Part shown: positions 33,141 through 44,749 of the stretch, one piece after another
How positions within the stretch are numbered: the stretch's first letter is position 1
Layout of the letters: each line of letters begins with the position of its first letter
NCBI GenBank assembly: GCA_007922195.1
Contig: ML681991.1
Span: 47,142,265-47,206,264, forward strand
Origin: Podocnemis expansa
Lineage: Eukaryota > Chordata > Testudines > Podocnemididae
Reading direction: 5' to 3'
Length of the DNA: 64,000 nucleotides
The notes under the pieces: generated by a model
What the model saw: the letters and a program-made list of their open reading frames with translations, nothing else
What the model was told of the DNA's origin: nothing
The model's database searches: none
Made by a program: the position numbers and the translations under genes

Positions 33141-33555
33141 GGGTATGTCCACACAGGCTTCTTATTCTGAAACAACAGAGGTCGTTTCGAAATAAGAAGC
33201 AGCATGTCCACATGATGCACTGTTATTTCAAAACAACGGGACCCGTTGTTTCAAAATAATGGCAGTTATTTTGAAACCGTTAAAGGTCTTATCTAATCGA
33301 AATAGCCGTTGTTTCAAAACGGTTGTTTTGAAACAACGGTGTTCGGACACGTTGTTTCGAAACAACACCATTGTTTTGAAACAACTGTTTCGAAACAACA
33401 TGTCCGAACAGCCTTGTTTCAAAATAACCATTTCGAAACAGCTATTTCAAAAGCAGGCTTTCCCTTAATTCGAATTAACAAACTGTTAATTCAAATTATC
33501 TTATTTTGAAATAAGGACTTTATTTCGAAATAACAGTGTATGTGTGGACATAGCC
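33141..33555. mobile_element. TTCGAA-palindrome MITE, copy B2
   Basis: It starts GGGTATGTCCACACAGGC and ends GTGTGGACATAGCC, the same ends as B1. The interior is an array of TTTCGAAA-type palindromes. The flanking triplets are ATA and TTA. Confidence 0.8.
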
Positions 33556-34452
33556 TTAGTTTGAATTAAAGTACAATTTATTAATTTGAGTTAGAGAGTC
33601 TATATTAGACTCTCTAACTTGAACTGGGACAGCTGCTGTTCCCTGAGGGAAGGGAGCCTCTGGGTCTCCCCAAACAGGGGAGTCCCAGAGAAGGGGCTGC
33701 TGGGGTTCCCCTGTGTCCAGGGAGCCCTGGAGAAGTGCAAGACAGCTACCTTCACTCCCAGGACAGAGAAGTCTCTGGCTGATAGGTTGCTTTCCCCGGA
33801 ACAGGCAGGGATGCCCCAGCAGGCTGCTTTTCCTGCCATGGAAAGGGATGCTTTGGTGGGCTGCTTTCCCATCAGCCAGCCTGCCTATCTGGTCCCCCAG
33901 TCCCTCTCTGCAGGTTGCAGGGAGCTAGGAGCTGGCTAGGAGCCCAGTCTGGCTCCAAGCTGTTTGCACCGCCTTGCAAGCAGCTCAGAGCCTGGTCAAT
34001 TTCACATCATACCCGCCGGCGGGGAAAGTAGCCCACTGGATAGGGACTCCTCTGGGGACTGTGGGCAGCTGTTTTCCAGCTGTACTTGGAGGCTCCCTTC
34101 TTCTGGGGAACCATGGCTTTCTGGCACAGGGGAGCTCTACTCCTTTCTCCCCTGGGCCTGTGCAGTCCTAGGGAGAAGGGAGTGCAGCTCCCTTCTTGCT
34201 GGGAACCACAGGTCTGGGGAGAAGGGAGCTACTGGAGCCCTGCCAGGAAGCCCATTTAATTTGAAATAACCCTACTCTCTGGCTAAAATAGTGTTACTTC
34301 AAATTAATAAATTCAAAATAAAAATTAATTTGAAATAAAAGGAGCTTTTATTTAGTCGAATTAATGCTTTCTTATTTTGTATTAAGGAAATGCTTAATTT
34401 GACTTTAGGGATCCTTAATCTGAAATAACTAGAGAGTGTAGATGAACCCAAA
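33556..34452. mobile_element. Possible third MITE with TTAATTTGAAATAA-type ends
   Basis: The right end has several TTTGAAATAA / TTCAAATTAA stretches and finishes GAGTGTAGATGAACCC, like an element terminus. The left side begins with TTTGAATTAAAG and an inverted GAGAGTCTATATTAGACTCTC but shows no clean terminus, so its left end may be truncated by B2. Its centre (33600-34260) is a unique-looking GC-rich filler without a gene. Confidence 0.45.
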
Positions 34453-34459
34453 GAGAACC

Positions 34460-35140
34460 ATTATATCACCCTTCCAACCACTCCTGAAGACTTTGTACCT
34501 GAAGCAAGCATATTGCATATCTGAGCACTAAAGGAAAAAATGGTGAATTGGCATTTATAAGAAACAGCCAACATGTACTTGTCAAGAACAAATCATACTA
34601 AACCAGCTTATTATCCTTCCTAGACAGTGTTACTGGATTGGTGGATGAGAGGAAGCAGTAGACAAGGAAAATCTTGATTTTAGAAAGACTTTAAACAGTC
34701 TCATGGGATTTTCTTATAAACAAAATAAGAAAATGCTGACTAAACAACTTATAATATGGTGATTGCACAACTGGTTGTAAGAACATACTCAAAGAATAAT
34801 TGTGAATTGTTCACTGTTAAACTAGGGAGACATAACTTGTGAGGTCCCAAGGGGTCAGTGATAGGTCCGGCACTATTCAATATTTTAAATAATAACCTGG
34901 GTAAAGGAGCAGAAAGTACGCTCATAAAATTTGCATATGGCACCAAGCTGGGAGGGGTAGAAGGCACTTTGGAGAACAAGATTAGAATTCAAAACAACCT
35001 TGACAAACTGAATTCAACTAGATGAAATTCAACAAAGATAAGTGCAAAATACTTCACTAGGAAGGAAAAAAAACAAATGCAAAACTACAAAATGGGGAGT
35101 GACTGGGTGCGATGGGGCAGCTGTCATGCATTGGCCAGTA
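34460..35140 (+). mobile_element. CR1-type LINE reverse-transcriptase fragment
   Basis: At 34850-35010 the translation reads VIGPALFNILNNNL, then LIKFAYGTKLGGVEG, a decayed CR1 reverse-transcriptase core in which FADDTKLGG has become FAYGTKLGG. The upstream part retains degraded matches to the preceding reverse-transcriptase blocks. Confidence 0.7.
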
Positions 35141-35799
35141 AAGGGTTAAAAGGTGAGCACAGCAATTAGCAAATCATTAATGGAGTAATCGCAAAGATTG
35201 AAATACTGATCCACTGGTTTTAGAGGGTTGAGATTTCTGATGTCAGATTTGTGCCCATTTATTCTTTTACACACAGGCTGTCCTGTTTTTCCAATAGGTA
35301 AGAAGAGGGGCATCTCTTGCACATGATGGCATAAATCTTATTGGTGGAGGAGGAGGTGAATAAGCCTTTGATGGAGTAGCTGGTATTATTAGGTCCTCTA
35401 ACAGTGCCTTTTGTACAGATATGTGGGCAAAGTTGGCAGCGTGGTTTGTTGCAGGGATATGTGCCTGCTTTAATGGTTCAGTTGTTAGGTCTGTAGTTGC
35501 TAGTATCTGTTTAAGGTTGGGGGGGCAGTCTGTAAGTGAGGAGAGGTCTGTCTCCCAAGACTTGAGTGAGTGAGGGATTGTCTTGTAGAACAGGCTGTAG
35601 ATCCCTCAGAAATCTCAACAGTCTGAAACCAGTGGGTCAGCATTTTAATCTTTGTGACCACTCCATTAATGATTTGCTAATTGCTATGCTCACAGAGATT
35701 AATACTAATCAAGGCTGCAAAGAGAAGCTACAGAAACTGAATTCATTTGTAAATTTGGTTGCATTGCTTCAAGACTTAATAGGGACATTGGATTTTTCT

Positions 35800-36085
35800 C
35801 TCATTATAACAGGTGATTTTACCTCATGTCCCTCTGTATGCTGTTCGCCAGTGTCTGAATCTTTACAACTGTTTTGATTTGCTGTTACAGTATGACCGGT
35901 TCCCAGGACTTACACTTCTCTGCATTTATTTCCTACCATTCTGTAAGTACCCCCATCTTCAAAGTGTCTGATGAAGTGGGAGTTTCTCCCATGAAAGCGC
36001 ATGCAAAAAACAAATTTGTTAGTCTTTAAGTGCCACAGGGTTTCTTGTCTGTTTGTTTTACTGAACAAACACGGCTACCCCTTTG
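35800..36085 (+). repeat. Dispersed repeat tail, family unknown
   Basis: It matches segments inside A1 (13565-13800) and A2 (21700-21925): CAGTGTCTGAATCTTTACAAC, TTGATTTGCTGTTA, then GATGAAGTGGGAGTTTCTCC, CATGAAAGC and TTAGTCTTTAAGTGCCACAGG. The end of it also occurs in antisense at about 17988-18030. I recognise the repeat as common in reptile DNA but cannot name the family. Confidence 0.6.
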
Positions 36086-36089
36086 GATC

Positions 36090-36661
36090 TTGGCTCTGTC
36101 TGGAACTGATGACTTCTTAAGGACCCTTCCACCCCATCTTTTCTTTGTTTTGTTACACTGTTCAAAAGGGGACCACAGAAACTTACCCAGCCCTGCTGCT
36201 GCTGTGAGAAGAGGAACTAGAACATTGGACCAACCATCCCCTGCCTCTTGTGGAATTTTAAGGCCATGGTGAGGTCTGGAGCCTCCAGATCCTTCTGTGC
36301 TGACATAAGAGCAAAGACTACTCCTCCACCAGGTCATGTGGGATGAGGCAGGCTCCCAGACGGACAGTCTGGCACCAGACATAAGAATGAGGAGCTAGAC
36401 TTACAAAAGGGTTGTGGGGACGCTGAGAATCTCCCACCTTACTTTTAGATGTCTAGAAAACCACTGGGAGTCTGCGGTTCACAAAGCTGAATTCAGCATC
36501 CATGCTCCCTGTGCAATTTGTACAAAACTCAAAATATAGTTGGCAAGTCAACCACGGTATCTAATGGGAGATGACAAGAAACCTTTGAGGGGGATCAGTC
36601 CCTGAGGTCTTTCTGTGCAAGCAGGAGGTGGGGGAGGTGTTCCTCCATAACTTTTAACCCA
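36090..36661. other. Spacer, no gene recognised
   Basis: Short open frames without family signature; nothing repeated elsewhere in the window was noticed. Confidence 0.5.
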
Positions 36662-36767
36662 GGGTATGCCCACACGCATGTTTTAAAGTGAAATAATGTT
36701 AGTTATTTTGATTTAAAAAGGTCAGCTCCACACAACATTTTCTTAGATCAAAATGATAAGCTCCGTC

Positions 36768-37551
36768 TGTCAAGGCTTTTTCCCCACTCTGGCACTCTGA
36801 GTGCAGAAGGTGGGGGCCCGCAACAGGCCAGAAAAGCCACTGGCCTTAAAGCCTGCTCTTAAAAGTCTCCAAGGCCTCCAATTCCTGGCCTTGGAGTGGT
36901 ATCGCTGCCACCACCCAAATGCAAACAAAAACCTCTTGAGACCCAGGAAGGCGCACTTGGGAATTCCTCCCTGTGAGGTACTTGCAATCCTGTTTATTCC
37001 TCTCTCAGGAGGATGACTGAACTCCAGCTGCAATATGAGCTGGAACTGGAACAGGGTTCCCTCTAGTAGCTGCCTGTGCAGTCTAAGGCACGGGCACATA
37101 AACCTCTTGCCTTTCAGGACAGAGAACCAGAACTTGCTTAAAAGGTAAACTCTTTAATCAAAAAGAACAGATAATAAACACAGAGAGTTGCTTCTCTGGG
37201 AATTAACTTAGGTAGTTACAGGGTAGTGGGGGTGGTTACATGTGCTTAGCACAGAGAAATCCAAAAAACAAGCCAAAAACAAAGAAAATACCCTGACCGC
37301 GTCTAAGTAAACATTCCCTGTTCTACCCACGCCTGGTCAGTAACAAATTTAACTTATCTCTGGTAAGGATGTTGCTGGATTCTTCTTCAGGCCCCTCTGG
37401 CCTCCTCCTGATCCTTCCAGGAGCTCTGCTACATCCAAACAGCCCAGGCCAGGCTGCTGTTACCATTCAAAAAGCTGTGCTTTGTTCCTATTGGCTGTCC
37501 TGGGACTCACTGACCAGAGTGTTAACCCCTTCCTCCCCAAGGGTTATTACA
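36768..37551. mobile_element. Solo LTR, copy 1 (endogenous retrovirus type)
   Basis: It starts TGTCAAGGC and ends TTATTACA (TG...CA) and is flanked by an exact CCGTC duplication (36763-36767 and 37552-37556). No internal retroviral genes are present, so recombination between two LTRs removed them. A near-identical LTR lies at 54442-55215 in the same orientation. It sits in the left subterminal region of H3. Confidence 0.9.
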
Positions 37552-37717
37552 CCGTCATTTCAAAATAAGGGAAGATATAGCGATTCAATAAAACCTAGTT
37601 TAAAATCAAAATGACTGTTTGATCAAAACGGTCATTTCAAAGTAAAGGTGTTGGGATGCATTATTCTGAAATAACCGTTATATCAATTTAACTCAGTTTG
37701 ACCTTCTTCCTCCCAGG

Positions 37718-39271
37718 GTGCATGGCCCCAGACAGGAAGAAGGAAGTGGCTCACCCTGGGCAGACAGCATGCTGCAGGCAGTGGAGACAGCCATATCCAA
37801 GCCTCACACTGTAACATGGGAGCAACAGAGGGCTCCAAACTTGACCCATGATGAGGTCCTCTACCTCTTTAATATCTGGGGCAGAGAGGACATCTGCACC
37901 AGCTTCTGGTCCAGACACTGGAACCAGAATATATATGCAGATGTTGCATCTGCAATGTCGGCACGGGGACACCCCCCAGCCACTGAGCAGGTTCATGACA
38001 AAGTAAAAGTCCTTCGCCATGACTATGTGAAGAAGAGGAAGTTGAGGCAGCTCCAGGGGGCAGCAAACATGGACAGCTGTCCCTATTAAGAAGAGCTATA
38101 CTTCTGCCTCTGGGAGGAGTCCACCAGCCTGCCATCCTTCAGCCAGGGCTCCTCCCATCAGCACCGTGTGCTTGCAGCCAGGGAAAGGGAGCTGTCAAGT
38201 GAGGCATCCCTGGACGTGGACTATGCTACCCACCCCAGGGGCAGTCCACCACCACCTGCTCTGCCAGAATGCCTAGTGCTCCTCCACTTCCAGGAGGAGG
38301 GTGCATCCCCCCCCAACACAGTGGAGGAGAAGGAAAAAGAGGGCGACACAGAGGAGGCACCCCCCCCCCGAGGCTGAGCTTAGAGAGAGGACATGTCACT
38401 GGACTTCTGTGGCACCAGTCGATGAGTGTCCCCCCCCATGCAACCAGGGCCAGGTCTGCTGGTAGCACAGCTGGGGCAGGAGGAAAGGACCTGGGATGGG
38501 CACAGTCCCAAGGACGGGGCTGTGTGGACAGTTTCCGATGGGCCACAGGTGCTAGGGACTTCGTGGTGGTGGGGGCTCAGATCCAGGTGGGGTGGGGGCC
38601 AGTCAGCAGAGGAGTTGGGGGAAAGCAGAGGTGGCAGCATCAAGAACAGGCAGCATGTGGCTAACTGCTGACATATGGTCAAGGAAACATCCCAGGGGCA
38701 GGAAAGGGCTGAGTGTTGCTCGCTGCTGAGGGCACTGTGCCCGGCGTGGGGACTATGGCTTGGCTGTGTGTCCCTTGGGGTCCTGTTCCAGAGGACAAAG
38801 ATCGCAACATAGGAGCAGTCAGGGCACAGCCACTTGCAGCTGTCAGGCGGCATACAGCACCAGGTAGCAAGCTGATGGGATTAACCCTGTTCTCGGCTTC
38901 TCTCCAACAGCTTGCACAGCCACCCAATGCCGTGCTGACACAAGCCCAGCACCTACCATCGGGCAAAAGAAGGGGACCTCCCAGGCCAGAGAGATGCATC
39001 CAGGTGACCTTCGCCACCGGGCTCTGGTGGCTGAAGACTGGCCTGCCACCCAGAGGGAGTGGGGGGACACCCACCATGGGGCAACAGATGAAATGATCCA
39101 GCACTCCCTGGAGTTGGAGGAGCACCACATGCGTGGCATGGAGGAGCAGAGCAAGGTCCTCTAGGAGCTAAGCAGTGCCATCCACAACCTGGCAGTCAGT
39201 GTGAAGTGGCTAGTGAACTTATGGGTCCAGCAGAACCCCAGCTGCCAGTGCACCCAGAACCAGGGTGGCTA
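37718..39271 (+). pseudogene. Harbinger Myb/SANT-like protein, degenerate (H3)
   Basis: The first open frame (to 38089) has the SANT-like order NLTHDEVLYLFNIWGREDI, NQNIYADVASAMSARGH and ATEQVHDKVKVLRHDYVK, then a KRKLRQLQGAANMDSCPY segment before a stop. More reading continues in other frames to about 38380. A probable intron ends at TCTCTCCAACAG near 38910, and the final exon contains a coiled-coil-like stretch (EEHHMRGMEEQSKVL) broken by a stop at about 39160. The helix pattern NIWGREDI ... YADVA ... TEQV is shared with H2 and H4. Confidence 0.75.
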
Positions 39272-39727
39272 AAGAGAAAGCCAGGGCACTTGCTCCAGGG
39301 GGCCAGCACTGGCTCCCCACCCTAACCTTCCTGCCCACCCAAATCCCCCATTCATCCTTCTACCAGCATGCCCCCCAACTGCTCAGTTCTCACCCCAGCT
39401 CCCAAACTCTCACACTGCCACTGAAGCTCCTCATGACCCCAAACCCGCTGTATTGTTAATAAAACATATCACAGTCCCATACTTTGTGTTGGTGCTTTTA
39501 GTGGGTGGTAGACAGTGAGAAGGCAGGTGGATGGGGTGCTAGCAGGAGCAGTTGAGGGTAAGAGAACATGTGTGGTAGCGGGTCCTGCCCTCATGGTTCC
39601 TCACTCAGGAACAGGTCCCTGAGTGCCGGTGGGCTTGCTCCCTTGGGGGCACAGCTTCCGCCTGCTCAAAATGCCTGGCGAGGTGCTCCACTTCAGCCTC
39701 CCAGATGGGGCCATCTCCCCCAGCAGC

Positions 39728-40600
39728 TCACAGAGAATGTGAAGAACCATGCAAGCACTGACAACCTTGGTGGGGGTCTCCTCGGTGAGGTGGAGGTGTT
39801 AGGAGGCACCTCCACCGGGCTTTGAGCCAGCCAAATGCCCACTCAGTCACCTGACAGCAGTGGTTCAGCCTCTGATTAAAGAGCTCCTGCCCAGCATCAA
39901 GGGGCCCAGTGAAAGACCTCATGAGCCACAGGTAGAGCACATATGTGGCCTGCCCAGTGATGAGGATGGGCAGCTGCACTTCCCAATGGTGATGTTATGC
40001 ACAAGGGAGAAGGTTCACATCTCCATGCCTCTGAAGAGAGCAGAGTGGTGAAGGACCATGGCATCATGCACCCTCTCCAGCCAGCTTACTGTTAACAAAG
40101 ATGCGCCGGTGGTCCACAAGGGCCTGCAGTACCATGGAATTGTATCCCTTGTGGTTCCTGTACTCGGCTACACAGTGTTCCAGGGCTCACACGGGGAAGT
40201 GTGTTGCATCCAGTATACCCACACAGTTTAGGAACCTGAGGGTGGTGAGGCCATCCATGGTGTCCCACAGGTCTCCTAGGGTGAGGAGGCATGGTAGCAG
40301 CACAGCATTCCTGACACCAATGACCTGTTGAAGGACTGTGCCAATGGCGGAACTCCCAACATCAGAGACGTGTGCCACAGACCTATAGGACTTGGGACTG
40401 GCCATCTTCCACAGTGTGATGGCCACTCTCTTGTCAAAAGGGATAGAGGATCTCATGTGGGTGTGCCTGCACAACAGAACTGGGGTGAGTTTGGTGACCT
40501 GGAGACCGAAGGTCTGCCTACTCCTCCTGAAGTTCCCCCCTCCACTTCTCTTCATCCCAGATGCCTTCGTCCCCACTCCCACCAGTCTGTGCTTGTCTTG
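39728..40600 (-). pseudogene. HARBI1-like transposase, degenerate (H3)
   Basis: On the minus strand, open pieces at 40582-40187 and 39979-39728 plus a third frame between them carry the protein in order. First comes the DNA-binding half with KRVAITLWKMASPKSYRSVAH, then the first catalytic Asp (VGILDATHFPV). A shifted segment follows with QALVDHR and a decayed HDA motif. The C-terminal part has the Trp-Leu-Met segment and AFGWLKARWRCLL, in which the Glu of the HARBI1 motif remains (VTEWAFGWL). Several frameshifts separate these. Confidence 0.75.
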
Positions 40601-41095
40601 AGAGCACAGATGTGATGGGGAACCAGGGGGGAAAGGGAGCTAAGGGTGTGCTCAGGGCCAGCAGTATGGTGTTGATTGAGTCTGCCTCAGGGCCGTCAGA
40701 GTCCTGAAACGGAGTGCCCCAGTGCAAGAGAGCGTCCTGCAGGCTAACAGAGGACCTTGCTGCTGCTCAGTGATGGTATGGGAGCTGGGCTGCATCCATG
40801 CCTGTCTCCCTCAGTCTCCTGCCAGCCAGAATGGACAGGGAGATGAGATCAGTTCTTGGTTTTAGAGGATTGGCTGAGGCCATGGCCCTGTCAGGGGCCA
40901 TGTTGCCACACCTCCCATGGTGCCCCTCTCTTAAATCAAACTAGCAAGTCCCGTCCTTGGACATTCTAGTTCAATTTAAGTTTTTAGTGGGGACCTGTTA
41001 AATCAATTTAACCTAAATCTGTTTAATGATTTTATATCAATTTTATTAAATCAATTTCAGTTTAATCGAGTTAATTGTTTGTGTGTAGACCTAGC

Positions 41096-41690
41096 TTAAG
41101 TGGTTATAATAATGCCCTGGAATATGGGAGACCCCAGATTCATGTCCACCGTTTGCTGGGGGTGGGGGGGGGCAGAAAAAAGGAGCTAAAGAGGTTCTTT
41201 AACCTTTCAAACCACTGTCCTAGGGCATATTCTGGTAGGGTGCTCCCTCAATCACTCCTGTTCAAGCCATTTCACTATGGATAATGAATGAAATGATTCT
41301 TAGATCAGGGAGACTGGATTCTGGATCTCCTAGGTGAGTTCTCTAACCACCATGCTACAGGGTCCATCTCGTTCTTGGTTTCTCTCCTTCTGGCCCACTT
41401 GGATCATAGAAGGAATGACCCAGCTAGCTCTAAGGAAATAATACTTGCTCTGCTGTCAGCCTTTCCTTCCCCATGGCCTCTTCTCCTATAGCTGGGATGT
41501 CATAACCTCTCTGTGTGTGAGTATGATGAGACCCTCCCCATTCCTAAAATTCTGTGCTCACGTCAGGGCCCCAGAAGCTTCCAGCAAAGAAACAGACCCG
41601 TATGCATTGAAAATCCTCACTGCCTTCTTAGAAAAACTATTGATGTGCTCAGATGTGATGCTGGTGGAAGTCAGACAAAGATCTCTAGAT
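41096..41690. other. Spacer with a tRNA-like repeat unit
   Basis: At 41290-41400 a unit with GGATCTCCTAGGTGAGTTCTC and CTAACCACCATGCTACAGGG resembles the tRNA-like units near the OR genes. No gene seen. Confidence 0.45.
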
Positions 41691-41970
41691 TCTTAGGTTC
41701 CTTAGATCGGAAAGGACCATTCTGACCATCCCATCTCCCAAAATCTCCCAGAGAAGATCTTTTAGGAGAAAAAAAGCCCATCTTGATTTACAACAGAATC
41801 AGTTGTCAGTGATGAAGAATGTGCTGCAACTCATGACAAGGTGTTCCAATAGTTATTTACTCTCATTGTTAAAATGCACAAGTTATTTCTTGATGGCATA
41901 GGTAGTTAGATACCCAAGAATAGTATGCAATCAATTTTATTTTGTGTAACACCCTTTTAAATAAACTATA
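41690..41970 (-). mobile_element. CR1 LINE 3' fragment, antisense
   Basis: The + strand reads GGAAAGGACCATTCTGACC, then GATCTTTTAGGAG, CATCTTGATTTAC, CAGTGATGAAGAATGTGC and GTTCCAATAGTTATTTACTC, the familiar order of an antisense CR1/L3 3' end. Confidence 0.65.
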
Positions 41971-42610
41971 CCAACATGTTTTATTGAGAAAAAAATATCT
42001 ATACATATTAAAATAAATACAGGTAAATGAGAAGTATTCTAACTAAACATATTCGTCCCTTTGGGCTTGGGCTCATGGCTGAGATAGTTGTGTCGACAGA
42101 TGTTTTTTACACTCCTGACTGGCATAGCTATTTGGCAAACTGCAGTACAGCCTGGACCTTTGTTGATGTTTCTGATTTAAGATAGAGAAAAGACATTACA
42201 AACAAAAAACTGGGAACTTTGTTTTTATTTTGAAAGAGGCTTACTGTCAATTGAAAGATGGGCAACTAAATTGTTTAGGCTCCAGTGAAAATCCAAGCAT
42301 TTGTATTTGAGGGAATTAGGCAATAGGGAATGTTCAGTTCACTTACTACTAAATATACAACCATTTCAGAGATGGAACATTAACTCTCTTTAACAAATGA
42401 AACACCACAGTGGAGTTTACAGGCTAGTGAACTCTTCCTAATCTGAGTGAGGGGATTCATGTACATCAGTAGGAGTGGAGATAATGCAAATTGCTTAATC
42501 AGACCAATACCTAGGGCTGTGATTTTCAAAGTGGCCTGAAGAAATTTATGGCAAACCAATTTCAGATGGGTGTCTAAACTACTCAGACATGTTTAAGTGT
42601 TTGAAGGAAT
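41971..42610. other. Spacer, no gene recognised
   Basis: AT-rich with no long open frame. Confidence 0.5.
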
Positions 42611-42615
42611 GGCCT

Positions 42616-42644
<29 letters not shown>
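42616..42644. repeat. (TG)n microsatellite
   Basis: About 14 TG units. Confidence 0.95.
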
Positions 42645-42646
<2 letters not shown>

Positions 42647-42649
42647 CAA

Positions 42650-43170
42650 AAGTATATCATCAGAATGTCAGGCTAGAAGGGATCTTGAGAAGTCATCAAA
42701 CTTGGCCCCCAGTTCTGAGGCAAGACTAAGTAAGCCTAGATCCACCTTGATGGCATGTCCACCCTGTTCTTAAAAACCTCCAGTGTTGGGGATTCTACAT
42801 ACTCCCTTGAATGCCTCATCTTAAGCTGAACTTCCCTTAGAGTTAGAAAGTCTTTTTTTTCCCCAGAAAAGCTAAACTAAATCTCCCTTGCTGAAGATTA
42901 AGCCCATTATGTGTTGTGCTACCATCAAAGGACATGGAGATCAATTGATCCTTGTCATCTTTAGAACAGCCCTTACCATACTTGAAGCCCATTTTCAGTT
43001 CCCCACCCAGTCTTCTTTTCTCCAGACTAAACATGCTCCCATTTTTTCCACCTTTTCACACAGATCAGGTTTTCTAAATCTTTTATCATGTGTTTGACTT
43101 TCAGCTGGAACTCTCCAATTTGTCCACATCTTTCAGGCATATTTAAAACACATTCCAGGACACAAAGAAA
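42650..43170 (-). mobile_element. CR1 LINE 3' fragment, antisense
   Basis: The + strand shows GGCTAGAAGGGATCTTGAG, CATGTCCACCCTGTTCTTAA, ACCTCCAGTGTTGGGGATTC, then CTAAACATGCTCCC and GGAACTCTCCAATTTGTCCAC, an antisense CR1 3' end in the standard order. Confidence 0.7.
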
Positions 43171-43379
43171 CTAAAATTGTTTATGTATTAAGGGTCAGTT
43201 TAATTGTAACATTCTGTTATTGGATCCTTTCTCATACTTTCCTAGTGGTGGACCTCCATATTTAATAACACTTAGCACCCCTGTAAAACTTTCATCTATA
43301 GACATGAAAGCTCTTTACAACAGTCCAGGGGATTCTATGCCACTACACTAAACTCTAAACCCATCCCCTTACAAGAATC

Positions 43380-43520
43380 CTCAAATGTAATCTAGGATCC
43401 TGACTCCCAGCACCTCTTCACTCTAACCACTAAAGCCCATTCCCATCCCAGAGGACAGACTAGAACCCAGGCATCCTCATTCCCCAATCCCAACAAACTA
43501 CTGCCCACTCATGGAAGTAG
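43380..43520 (-). repeat. tRNA-like repeat units downstream of OR
   Basis: Blocks CTCTAACCACTAAAGCCC and CTAGAACCCAGGCATCC recall a tRNA A box and B box on the minus strand. A similar set lies upstream of the gene at 44760-44990. Confidence 0.45.
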
Positions 43521-43545
43521 ATACCTACACTAGTATTCTGGATTC

Positions 43546-44478
43546 TCATAGATAAAACATTTTCCTCAAAAGAACCTTTTTGAGGGCTTTCATCACATCT
43601 TTGTTTCTCAGAGTATAGATCAATGGGTTTAACATGGGGGTGACAATGCTGTAGAGCAGGGAGATTAACCTGTCATTATCCAATGAGTAGCTAGAAAGGG
43701 GTCTGACATAGGTGAAGATACTACTTCCATAGTAGAGCAAGACAGCAGTGAGGTGTGACACACAGGTGGAGAAGGCCTTGCTCCTCCCTTCAGGGGAATG
43801 TATCTTCAGTATCCTTGAAACAATGAAGCCATATGAAAGTCCAATGCACAGGGTGGGGCTCCAGCCCATAAAGATGCTAGAGATCAATATCATAGTAACA
43901 TTGAATGAGATGTCCCCGCAGGAAAGGGCCAGCAAGGGTGGGATGTCACAGTAGAAGTAGTTGACCCCAGTGGCCTCGCAGAAGGGCAGGTGGATAGTGA
44001 GGAATGTGTGCACACTGGCATTCAATGCACCACTCAGCCAGGAGACTGACACCAATAAAAGACAAAGCTTCCTGCTCATGAGCAATGTATAGCACAAGGG
44101 GTTGCATATGGCCACATAGCGATCATATGCCATGGTGGCCAGCAGGACGCACTCAGCACCCACAAAGAAAAGGAAGAAGTAGAGTTGTGCTGCACACCTT
44201 GCATAGGAGATACTGTTTCTACCCGAGAGGAGGTGTGATAGCATCTGGGGGATGGTGGTGGTGGTCTGGCAGATGTCTAGAAATGACAGGTTCCCCAGGA
44301 AGAAATACATGGGGGTTTGGAGATGTGGGTCCACCCAGGAGAGGAATATGATGAGACTGTTCCCCAAGAGAGTGAAGATGTAGATGATGGAGATGACCCA
44401 AGACAACAGGAAATGTAATCCATGAATGTTATAAAATCCCAGAAGGATGAATTCAGTTGGCGTAGTTTGATTCTTCAT
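43546..44478 (-). CDS. Olfactory receptor, intact
   Basis: A complete OR of 310 residues from ATG at 44478-44476. The frame continues two codons upstream only through GTC and GTG, which I reject as a start. The N-terminal NQT at residues 3-5 is a glycosylation site. [42 protein letters not shown] and [19 protein letters not shown] mark helices 2, 3, 6 and 7. A splice acceptor (TTCTCCCCTCTGCTGTAG) ends at 44497 just before the coding exon. It is closest in this window to the broken OR at 28754-29680, and both resemble family 5 (5V1-like) receptors; the subfamily call is tentative. It would act as an odorant GPCR in olfactory neurons. Confidence 0.92.
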   Translation of the reverse strand: MKNQTTPTEFILLGFYNIHGLHFLLSWVISIIYIFTLLGNSLIIFLSWVDPHLQTPMYFFLGNLSFLDICQTTTTIPQMLSHLLSGRNSISYARCAAQLYFFLFFVGAECVLLATMAYDRYVAICNPLCYTLLMSRKLCLLLVSVSWLSGALNASVHTFLTIHLPFCEATGVNYFYCDIPPLLALSCGDISFNVTMILISSIFMGWSPTLCIGLSYGFIVSRILKIHSPEGRSKAFSTCVSHLTAVLLYYGSSIFTYVRPLSSYSLDNDRLISLLYSIVTPMLNPLIYTLRNKDVMKALKKVLLRKMFYL

Positions 44479-44496
44479 GACCACAGCTTCACTTTG

Positions 44497-44498
44497 CT
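44497..44498 (-). other. Probable 3' splice acceptor of OR coding exon
   Basis: On the minus strand a pyrimidine-rich run ends in GTAG, with its last base at 44497, 19 bases before the ATG. Confidence 0.55.
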
Positions 44499-44749
44499 AC
44501 AGCAGAGGGGAGAATATAAACAAGGGAAAAAACAAAGAATTATGACCCATGATTTTGCAAATTCATTTTGGCCACTGGTAGAACAAAGACACCAGAGTTT
44601 CTTCCCAGCTAACCCTCTTTAGCCACAAGATCCCATTTCCCTGTCAGAACCAGCTGTAGAAGCTAGATAGCCAGCCTCCCCAACCTTGATCTAATCCCTA
44701 AAAACTTCTTTCCTTTTGGAGCTTTTTCTACTTCCCAGGAATGTCATTA

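Larger units (their letters stand above)
36662..41095. mobile_element. PIF/Harbinger element H3 with two damaged genes and a solo LTR
   Basis: It starts GGGTATGCCCACACGC and ends GTTTGTGTGTAGACCTAGC. TTA follows the right end but the left flank is CCA, so the duplication is not preserved. Without the 784-bp LTR and its 5-bp duplication it is about 3.6 kb. The order matches H2: Myb/SANT-like gene on +, AATAAA at 39458-39463, HARBI1-like gene on -. Its subterminal repeats are the most diverged of the group and lack intact TTCGAA cores, so it may be the oldest. Confidence 0.8.

Noticed and set aside
44479..44484. GTG (44484) as the start of the second intact OR
   Set aside because: The ATG six bases downstream begins the canonical OR N terminus MKNQT; GTG starts are not expected in vertebrates.
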